Origin: Cyanobium sp. FGCU6
GTDB lineage: Bacteria > Cyanobacteriota > Cyanobacteriia > PCC-6307 > Cyanobiaceae
NCBI GenBank assembly: GCA_024958655.1
Contig: JANWUR010000002.1
Coordinates: forward strand, 1-64,000
DNA length: 64,000 nucleotides
Reading direction: 5' to 3'
The position numbers and the translations under genes were made by a program. Positions 56,880-64,000 of the stretch are shown here, one piece after another (position 1 is the stretch's first letter; each line of letters starts with the position of its first letter). The notes below the pieces were generated by a model. It searched no databases and was not told where the DNA came from. It saw nothing but the letters and a program-made list of their open reading frames with translations.

Positions 56880-57370
56880 GCGGCGGGATCTCCGCCGGAG
56901 AAGCAGCCTGGCTGTCGGCGGCTTCGCGCACCATCGCAACCCAAATTCTCGCGGGACACCTTCGGGCCTTCGGCCGTCCGCTGCTCGCCGGCTGCGGAGC
57001 GGATCGCGATGCAGGGCAGGCGACCCAGGAGCTGTTCGCCGCCCCCCTGGTGGTGCTGGCCCATGACGGAGCCGCCGATCCCCGGCTGATCTACGCCAAC
57101 CGCGCCGCGCTGACGCTCTGGCGACGGCGATGGCGCGAGATGGTGGGGATGCCGTCGCGGCTCACGGCCGAACCGGAGGAACGGCTGCAGCGGGCCGCAG
57201 CGCTGGGTCGAGCCCGCGTTCAGGAAGCCCTCCAGGGCTATGCCGGGATCAGGATCGACAGCAGCGGCCGCCGCTTCCGCATCGAGAACGCCAGGCTCTG
57301 GACCCTCCGGGACGTCCAGGGGAGGCCCAGCGGCCAGGCCGCGGCCTTCGCCCAGTGGTGGTGGCTCTGA
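56876..57370 (+). CDS. MEKHLA (PAS-like) domain protein
   Basis: PLVVLAHDGAADPRLIYANRAALTLWRRRWREMVGMPSRLTAEP; ATGA overlap with SWIM gene. Confidence 0.72.
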   Translation: MSGGISAGEAAWLSAASRTIATQILAGHLRAFGRPLLAGCGADRDAGQATQELFAAPLVVLAHDGAADPRLIYANRAALTLWRRRWREMVGMPSRLTAEPEERLQRAAALGRARVQEALQGYAGIRIDSSGRRFRIENARLWTLRDVQGRPSGQAAAFAQWWWL

Positions 57371-57384
57371 GGGGGGCCAGGGTC

Positions 57385-57406
57385 TCCCCTCCCCTCAGGG
57401 AGGGGA
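57385..57406. terminator. hairpin between convergent genes
   Basis: TCCCCTCCC-CTCA-GGGAGGGGA, perfect 9-bp stem, without a clear T-tract. Confidence 0.4.
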
Positions 57407-57766
57407 ACCATCGTGGAGTTCCACGGTGGTGAGCTGCAGGCCGATCACGGTGATCAGCGGGTGGCTGTCCACCCAGCGCACCAGGCCCTGGAGCTCGAAC
57501 CATTCGTTGGCGTCGGCGCGGATGTCGAGGCGGCAGGGCTGGCCCACGGCGATGGGATGCCCGCCTTCGATGGCCAGCCTCATGCCGTCGGGGCTGATGT
57601 CAACGATCTCGCCGGTGAGCGGCGCGGCGGAGGCATCCCCGAAGCGCACCTGGGCGAGGGCGAAATTCTCCGGCGGCTTGAAGCGATCGGCGCGGGCGCC
57701 CTGCTCAAGGAGGTGCTGCAGGCGCTGCAGAGCCAGACGGTACCGATCCAGGTCTCCAGGGGGCAC
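57395..57766 (-). CDS. PilZ-domain protein
   Basis: GEIVDISPDGMRLAIEGGHPIAVGQPCRLDI...LQGLVRWVDSHPLITVIGLQL. Confidence 0.8.
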   Translation of the reverse strand: MPPGDLDRYRLALQRLQHLLEQGARADRFKPPENFALAQVRFGDASAAPLTGEIVDISPDGMRLAIEGGHPIAVGQPCRLDIRADANEWFELQGLVRWVDSHPLITVIGLQLTTVELHDGSPP

Positions 57767-58024
57767 CGATGGTTCCGACGGCTTCGTTGCGTCCTAGGCC
57801 GGCGATGTTGGCAGCGGCCAGCCAACGTGAGCACTTCGTCGCACACTGAAAAGGGGCCATGGCCTACCGACGCACACCCTACCCTTCGGCCATCGTTGAA
57901 CCCGGCCACCGTCACCGCGGCTCAACCCCTGGCTGATCAGTGCCACCAGCAACCCTGATCGATGGTGGCGCGCGCGCCCGGCCTCGGCCCCGTGAGACCT
58001 CCCTAGAGTTCCAGGCCTCCGAGG

Positions 58025-59842
58025 TTGGACAAGAATCCGATGCCCCCCACCACCGGCCTCACCACAGCCACCAGCGCCGCCGATGCCGTCGTTTCACCCC
58101 ATACCACCACCGCCGGTCGCCTGAGCCTGCAGTGCGAACCGATCGCGGCCGACACCACGGCGATCCGCTCCCTCGACTGGGACCGCAGCCGCTTCGACAT
58201 CGAATTCGGCCTGCGCAACGGCACCACCTACAACAGCTTCCTGGTGCGGGGCGAGCGCACGGCCCTGATCGACACCAGCCACCTGAAGTTCGCAGCCACC
58301 TGGCTGCCGCTGCTGGAGGGACAGATCGATCCGAAGCAGATCGATCATCTGATCGTTTCCCATACCGAGCCCGACCATTCCGGCCTGATCGGCCATCTGC
58401 TGGAGGCCAACCCGGACATCGAGATCGTGGCCTCCAAGGTGGCGATCCAGTTCCTGGAGAACCAGGTGCATCGGCCCTTCCGCTCGCGGGCGGTGAAGAG
58501 CGGCGAGGCGCTGGATCTGGGCGTGAATCCCAGCAGCGGCACGGCTCACCGCTTCGAGTTCCTGAGCGCGCCGAACCTGCACTGGCCCGATACGATCTTC
58601 TCCTTCGATCACGGCACCGGCATCCTCTACACCTGCGATGCCTTCGGCCTCCACTACTGCTCAGACGACCTCTTCGACGTCGACCCCGGAGCGATCGCCC
58701 CCGACTTCCGCTTCTACTACGACTGTCTGATGGGGCCCAATGCCCGCAGCGTGCTGCAGGCGATGAAGCGGATGGACGCCCTGCCACCGATCACCACGAT
58801 CGCTGTGGGCCACGGGCCGCTGCTGCGCCACCACCTCAGCCTCTGGACGGCTGACTACCGCGACTGGAGCACGGGCCGCAGCAAGGGCGAGGCCTACGCC
58901 GCCGTCTGCTACCTGAGCCAGTACGGCTTCTGCGACCGGATCAGCCAGGCGATCGCCCGCGGGATCGGCAAGGCCGAAGCCCAGGTGCAGCTGGTCGACC
59001 TGCGGGCCACCGATCCCCAGGAGCTGGCGGCGCTGGTGGGGGAGGCGGCGGCCGTGGTGGTGCCCACCTGGCCGGCGGCGGCGGATGCCGAGCTGCAGGC
59101 CTCGATCGGCACCCTGCTGGCGGCGCTCCAGCCCAAGCAGTGGGTGGCCTGCTACGACGCCTTCGGCGGCAACGACGAACCGATCGACCAGGTGGCCGCC
59201 CGACTGCGCAGCCTCGGTCAGCGCGATGCCTTCACGCCCCTGCGCATCCGCCAGGTGCCGGACGCGGCCGACTACCAGCGCTGCGAAGAGGCCGGCACCG
59301 ATCTCGGCCAGCTGCTCACCAGGGAGAAAGCGATCGCGGCGATGAAGGCCCTTGACGGCGAGCTCGACAAGGCCCTCGGTCGCCTGTCCGGCGGGCTCTA
59401 CGTGGTGACCGCGCGGCAGGGGGAAGGCGAAGGCATGCGCAGCAGCGCCATGGTGGCCAGCTGGGTGAGCCAGGCCAGCTTCGATCCCCCCGGCATCACG
59501 GTCGCCGTGGCCAAGGACCGGGCGATCGAGGCCCTGATGCAGGTGGGCGATCGCTTCGTGCTCAACATCCTCCGGGACGACAACCACCAGCCCCTGCTGC
59601 GCCACTTCCTGCGGCGCTTCCCACCGGGTGCCGACCGCTTCGCCGGCGTGTCGGTGCTGGAGGGGGTGGCGGCCGGCGGCCCGGTGCTGGGCGACGCGCT
59701 GGCGTTCCTGGGTTGTCGGGTGGCCCAGCGCATGGAGGGGCCCGACCACTGGATCATCTATGCGGAAGTGGAGCAGGGGAACGTTGCCGATGCCACCGCC
59801 GCCACCGCGGTGCATCACCGCAAGGTGGGGAACCACTACTGA
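58025..59842 (+). CDS. flv3: diflavin flavodiiron protein with canonical diiron ligands (Flv3-type)
   Basis: HLIVSHTEPDHSGLIGHLLEANP (HxExDH), flavodoxin region, C-terminal flavin reductase VASWVSQASFDPPGITVAVAKDRA. Confidence 0.88.
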   Translation: MDKNPMPPTTGLTTATSAADAVVSPHTTTAGRLSLQCEPIAADTTAIRSLDWDRSRFDIEFGLRNGTTYNSFLVRGERTALIDTSHLKFAATWLPLLEGQIDPKQIDHLIVSHTEPDHSGLIGHLLEANPDIEIVASKVAIQFLENQVHRPFRSRAVKSGEALDLGVNPSSGTAHRFEFLSAPNLHWPDTIFSFDHGTGILYTCDAFGLHYCSDDLFDVDPGAIAPDFRFYYDCLMGPNARSVLQAMKRMDALPPITTIAVGHGPLLRHHLSLWTADYRDWSTGRSKGEAYAAVCYLSQYGFCDRISQAIARGIGKAEAQVQLVDLRATDPQELAALVGEAAAVVVPTWPAAADAELQASIGTLLAALQPKQWVACYDAFGGNDEPIDQVAARLRSLGQRDAFTPLRIRQVPDAADYQRCEEAGTDLGQLLTREKAIAAMKALDGELDKALGRLSGGLYVVTARQGEGEGMRSSAMVASWVSQASFDPPGITVAVAKDRAIEALMQVGDRFVLNILRDDNHQPLLRHFLRRFPPGADRFAGVSVLEGVAAGGPVLGDALAFLGCRVAQRMEGPDHWIIYAEVEQGNVADATAATAVHHRKVGNHY

Positions 59843-61686
59843 TGGGCTCCTCCCTCACGCCCCCCCCGCCTGCGCCCACCACCGACCGCCTGGTGATCCG
59901 CCTGCCGATCGAGCCGGGGCTGGTGTGCCTGCGGGGCCTCAGCCCCCGGCGGCTGCGCTTTGAGGTGGAGTACGGCCTGGAGCGCGGCACCACCGCCAAC
60001 AGCTTCCTGTTCGAGGCGGGCCCCGCCGCCGACGGCCACCCCGTGCCGCCGGTGCTGGTGCACCCCCCCGGCATGACCTACGCCGAACCGTTCTTCGCCG
60101 CCCTCGCCGAAACGGTGCCGGCCGACGCCGCCCTCAAGGTGGTGGTGGGGGTGGTGAACCCCAACCGGGTGGAGCTGCTGCGGGCGATGGCGACCCGCTG
60201 GCCCCATCTGGGCCTGGTGGCCTCGAACGCCGGCGCCAAGCTGGTGCGCGAGCTGTGGGAGCAACGCCGGCCCAACGCCCCCGGCGCGCCGGAACCGGCG
60301 CCGCTCCCGCCCCTGCCGGCGATCGACGTGGTGAAGCAGGAGGTGAGTCGCCCCCTGGCAGCCCCCCTGCAGCTCACGCTGATCCCCGCCCCCACCCCCC
60401 GCTGGCCGGGCGCACTGCTGGCCTTTGAGGAGCACAGCGGGCTGCTGATGAGCAGCAAGTTCTTCTCGGCCCACCTCTGCAGCGACGCCTTCGAGGAGAG
60501 CAACCGCAGCAGCACCGAGGAAGACCGTCGCTGGTTCTACGACTGCCTGATGGCGCCGATGGCCCGCCAGGTGGACACGGTGGTGGATCGCCTCGAGGAG
60601 CTGCCGATCCGCACCATCGCCCCCTTCCATGGGCCTGCCATCGGCCAGAGCTGGCGCAGCCTGCTGGCCGACTACCGGCGCTGGGGGGAAAGCCAGGGAA
60701 AAGCCAGCCTGTCGGTGGCGCTGCTGTTCGCCAGCGCCTACGGCAACACGGCGGCGATCGCCGATGGCCTCGCCCGCGGTGTGGCCCGCAGCGGCGTGCG
60801 GGTGGAGAGCATCAACTGTGAGTTCGCGCCGCCCGAGCAGCTGATCGCGGCGATCCGCGGCTGCGATGCCCTGCTGATCGGCTCCCCCACCCTGGGGGGC
60901 CATGCCCCCACGCCGATCGTCTCGGCCCTGGGCACGGTGCTCACCGAGGGCGACCGCAGCAAGCCGGTGGGGGTGTTCGGCAGCTACGGCTGGAGCGGCG
61001 AGGCGATCGACCTGCTGGAGAGCAAGCTGCGCGACGGCGGCTTCCCCTTCGCCTTCGAGCCGATCCGGGTGAACTTCAGCCCCGATCCGCCCATCCTGCG
61101 CACCCTGGAGGAAACCGGCCTGGCCCTGGGGCGCCGGCTGCAGACCGAACAGCGCCGCTCGCGCCTGCGGCGGCCGGGCGGAGGGCTGCAGGAGAGCCGC
61201 AGCAACCCGGCGGTCCAGGCCCTGGGGCGGATCGTGGGCTCCCTCTGCGTGCTCACCACCCGCAAAGGCGAAGGCGCCTCGGCGATGGGCGGGGCGATGG
61301 TGGCCAGCTGGGTGAGCCAGGCCAGCTTCAGTCCGCCCGGGTTCACGGTGGCGGTGGCCAAGGACCGGGCGGTGGAAACCCTCCTGCACGTGGGCGATCG
61401 CTTCGCCCTCAACGTGCTGGCCCAGGGGCGGGAGAACGGGCCGATGAAGCGCTTCCTGCAACCGTTCGTGCCCGGGGAAGACCGCTTCGCCGGCATCGAG
61501 CTCGAAACGAGCCCCGGGGGCCAGCCGGTGCTGCCGGAGGCCCTGGCCTGGCTGGAGGCCACGGTGAGCCAGCGGATGGAATGCGGCGACCACTGGCTGC
61601 TCTACGCCCAGGTGAGCCATGGCGGGGTGCTCGATCCCAAGGGCGTCACGGCGGTGCACCAGCGGCGCACGGGGATTGCGTACTGA
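59842..61686 (+). CDS. flv1: diflavin flavodiiron protein lacking canonical ligands (Flv1-type)
   Basis: HPPGMTYAEPFFAAL at the ligand position; flavodoxin VALLFASAYGNTAAIADGLARG; C-terminal flavin reductase. Start/stop overlap TGATG. Confidence 0.85.
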   Translation: MGSSLTPPPPAPTTDRLVIRLPIEPGLVCLRGLSPRRLRFEVEYGLERGTTANSFLFEAGPAADGHPVPPVLVHPPGMTYAEPFFAALAETVPADAALKVVVGVVNPNRVELLRAMATRWPHLGLVASNAGAKLVRELWEQRRPNAPGAPEPAPLPPLPAIDVVKQEVSRPLAAPLQLTLIPAPTPRWPGALLAFEEHSGLLMSSKFFSAHLCSDAFEESNRSSTEEDRRWFYDCLMAPMARQVDTVVDRLEELPIRTIAPFHGPAIGQSWRSLLADYRRWGESQGKASLSVALLFASAYGNTAAIADGLARGVARSGVRVESINCEFAPPEQLIAAIRGCDALLIGSPTLGGHAPTPIVSALGTVLTEGDRSKPVGVFGSYGWSGEAIDLLESKLRDGGFPFAFEPIRVNFSPDPPILRTLEETGLALGRRLQTEQRRSRLRRPGGGLQESRSNPAVQALGRIVGSLCVLTTRKGEGASAMGGAMVASWVSQASFSPPGFTVAVAKDRAVETLLHVGDRFALNVLAQGRENGPMKRFLQPFVPGEDRFAGIELETSPGGQPVLPEALAWLEATVSQRMECGDHWLLYAQVSHGGVLDPKGVTAVHQRRTGIAY

Positions 61687-61961
61687 GGGGGCCGGCGGAC
61701 AGCAAACAACGAAGGCACGCTGGCATACCAGACACGCATCATCGACCATGAACAACAATTGCAGGTGATCATTCCTCGGCAGTCGATCACTTTGCAGCCT
61801 TTTCCCACTGCTCGGCAAGCCGCAGAGCCCACGGCCTTCACGCCACAAATGCGAGTAACTCGAACCACATGTGCACGTGTTCAGGCATAAGACGGCAAAT
61901 GAAGTTTCGGGCACTTTCCGTTTGCTCCTTAGATGGAGCCTTCCTTTCGGTGTGAGTCTTG

Positions 61962-63692
61962 ATGAAACCCTTCCAGCGCTTGCTGATAGCTCCGGCCATG
62001 GCCGGCATGTTGTCGCCGGCCCTTGTCCAGGCCAAGGAGCTCAACCTCAACGCCATTGAGGGCTATACCGCCGGCTCGCAGGAGCAGGTCACAAGCATCA
62101 ATCAGTTCTCCGACGTCAGGCCCACAGACTGGGCCTTCCAGGCGTTGAGCAATCTGATCGAACGCTACGGCTGCGTAGCCGGTTATCCCAATGGCACCTT
62201 CAAGGGCAGCCAGGCCCTCACCCGCTACGAAGCGGCAGCCCTGCTGAACTCCTGTCTCGACCGGATCAGCGAAGTCACTGATGAACTGAAGAGGCTCCTC
62301 CAGGAATTCGAGAAGGAACTCGCTGTGCTGCGGGGGCGTGTGGATGGCATCGAGGCCAAGGTTGGCGAGCTTGAGGCAAGCCAGTTCTCCACCACCACCA
62401 AGCTGCGGGCTGATACCCGCTGGGTGCTCGGCGGCATCAGCTACTCGGGCAATCAGAGAAACGGCGACAACACCTACGGTCCTGACAGCCGGGGGGCATT
62501 TGTTCAATTGAAGGATGCACTCACCTTCAACTATGACGTTCGCCTGAACTTCGACACCAGCTTCACCGGTAAGGATCTGCTGCGCACCCAGTTGCGCGCC
62601 GGCAACTTCCGTGATTCGGGCTTCGGTGCCGAACCCACTCGCCTCACCCAACTGGAAGCCGGCTTCGAGGAGAACGTCGGTAACGCCGATGGCGGTGATG
62701 TCGTCGCGATCAACCGTCTCTACTACCGCTTCCCCATCGGTTCCGGGATCACAGCGGTTGTGGGCCCGAGGTTCGCCTCCGATGAGGGTCTGCCCTTCGG
62801 CTATCCCAGTGTCTACAAGGCCGATCAGATCCTGCGGTTCTTCCAGCACGCCGGGTCCCCCGCCGCCTACAACCGGCTGTTGGGATCAGGTGCCGGCCTG
62901 TGGTGGCGTCCCGCCAAGACCGGCTTCGCCTTCGGCGGCACCTACGTGTCCGGCAACGCGGACAACGGCCAACCCAACGGCAACGGCAACACCACCTCCA
63001 GCTACACCCTCGGCCCAAGTGGAGGGATCGGCAACTCGGCCTCCCAGCAGACCGGCATCCTGCAGCTCGGTTACCAGGGCAAGAACTGGAACCTCACGGG
63101 CGCCTATGCCTATAACAGCGCAGGCGTGCCGGTGCTGGGCACCCCCTTCAGCCAGAGCCTTCAGCCCAACATCTACAACGCCGCCACGGGCGGCGGCCAT
63201 CTCAGCTCCTGGTCGCTCGCCGGCTGGTGGGAGCCCATCGATACGGGCTGGTTCCCCTCGATCAGTGCCGGCTGGGGGTACAACACCTACAGCTACACCG
63301 GCCGGGTGGCCAACAGCCTGGTCGGCCCCTCGCTCGACCTGGATTCAGCAGCGAGCCAGTCGTGGTACGTGGGCCTGAACTGGAAGGACGCCTTCATCAA
63401 GGGGAACGCCCTCGGCTTCGCCATCGGTCAGCCCACCTTCATCACGTCGGTGTCGGGTGACTCCGCCAGTGGTGATGTAGCGGATGGTCAGTTTGCCCTG
63501 GAGGCCTTCTACAAGTTCCAGCTCACCGACAACATCGCGGTCACACCGGCCATCTTCTGGCTGTCGCGTCCCCGCGGCGTTCTCACCAGCAGCTCCGCGG
63601 GTGTCCGCTCGGCTCTGCTCGATGCAGGCGTGAGTGACGGCGACACCTTCGGCACCTTCGGCGGCCTGGTTCAGACCACCTTCCGATTCTGA
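61962..63692 (+). CDS. SLH-domain / OprB-like cyanobacterial porin
   Basis: Signal peptide; SDVRPTDWAFQALSNLIERYGCVAGYPNGTFKGSQALTRYEAAALLNSCLDRI SLH domain; C-terminal TTFRF. Confidence 0.93.
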   Translation: MKPFQRLLIAPAMAGMLSPALVQAKELNLNAIEGYTAGSQEQVTSINQFSDVRPTDWAFQALSNLIERYGCVAGYPNGTFKGSQALTRYEAAALLNSCLDRISEVTDELKRLLQEFEKELAVLRGRVDGIEAKVGELEASQFSTTTKLRADTRWVLGGISYSGNQRNGDNTYGPDSRGAFVQLKDALTFNYDVRLNFDTSFTGKDLLRTQLRAGNFRDSGFGAEPTRLTQLEAGFEENVGNADGGDVVAINRLYYRFPIGSGITAVVGPRFASDEGLPFGYPSVYKADQILRFFQHAGSPAAYNRLLGSGAGLWWRPAKTGFAFGGTYVSGNADNGQPNGNGNTTSSYTLGPSGGIGNSASQQTGILQLGYQGKNWNLTGAYAYNSAGVPVLGTPFSQSLQPNIYNAATGGGHLSSWSLAGWWEPIDTGWFPSISAGWGYNTYSYTGRVANSLVGPSLDLDSAASQSWYVGLNWKDAFIKGNALGFAIGQPTFITSVSGDSASGDVADGQFALEAFYKFQLTDNIAVTPAIFWLSRPRGVLTSSSAGVRSALLDAGVSDGDTFGTFGGLVQTTFRF

Positions 63693-63735
63693 TCAGCGTC
63701 AACGCGGCGCTGTCAAGAGGCTCAGCCACAACCCC

Positions 63736-63763
63736 GGGGCTCCGGATCCACATCCGGGGCCCC
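63736..63763 (+). terminator. hairpin downstream of the porin gene
   Basis: GGGGCTCCGGAT-CCAC-ATCCGGGGCCCC (one imperfect pair), 44 nt after the stop; T-tract weak. Confidence 0.6.
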
Positions 63764-63836
63764 TATCTCTCTGGATGATGACGGTGGAGAACCCGCCGCA
63801 CACACTCTCCCTTCTTCCGAATTCTTCGGAGCGTTC

Positions 63837-64000
63837 ATGCAACTGCTCTGGTTCATTCCTCTGCACGGCGATGGCCATTACCTGGGCACGTCCACCGGCG
63901 GCAGGCAGGTCACCTTTGCCTATCTGCGTCAGATCGCTGAAGCTGCCGATCAGCTCGGCTATCCGGGTGTATTGCTGCCTACAGGACGTTCCTGTCACGA
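63837..64000 (+). CDS. ssuD: N-terminus of FMNH2-dependent alkanesulfonate monooxygenase, cut by window end (not in ORF track)
   Basis: Hand translation: [54 protein letters not shown]. Confidence 0.85.
   Translation, partial: MQLLWFIPLHGDGHYLGTSTGGRQVTFAYLRQIAEAADQLGYPGVLLPTGRSCH

Overview
The window is GC-rich bacterial DNA, most likely cyanobacterial (Synechococcus/Cyanobium type). This rests on the tandem Flv3/Flv1-type flavodiiron genes, an SLH/OprB-like porin, and DUF928 and CHAT families. It reads as five blocks. (1) About 1-6.7 kb: an IS-scarred accessory island with two decayed ISAs1-family transposases, an IS1182-family remnant, a DegT-like aminotransferase remnant, an ATP-grasp gene, a methyltransferase and a full-length HMW1C-like (GT41) protein glucosyltransferase gene. 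(2) About 6.8-10.8 kb: a tight cassette of small Sec-secreted Ser/Thr/Asn-rich proteins, five of whose seven members end in a [F/Y/L]-[S/T]-V-F-type motif, plus a secreted protein with four C-x9-C units. (3) About 11-29.6 kb: amine oxidase, double cNMP-binding protein, ndk, a VapBC-type module and an exopolysaccharide cluster with two sulfotransferase-like genes, then speA. (4) About 29.7-47.8 kb: a two-partner-secretion/CHAT/cyclic-nucleotide island (TpsB, two CHASE2 cyclases, MscS-cNMP channel, FecR, SIMPL, DUF928, a TpsA-CHAT fusion, glutaminase-STAS-cNMP, two-component system). (5) About 48-64 kb: mostly ordinary genes (alaS, SNF2 helicase, permease, SWIM protein, PilZ, flv3-flv1, porin, start of ssuD). 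The strongest candidates for something undescribed are the -SVF secreted cassette and the TPS-CHAT-cNMP island. All assignments come from reading motifs; no searches were run.
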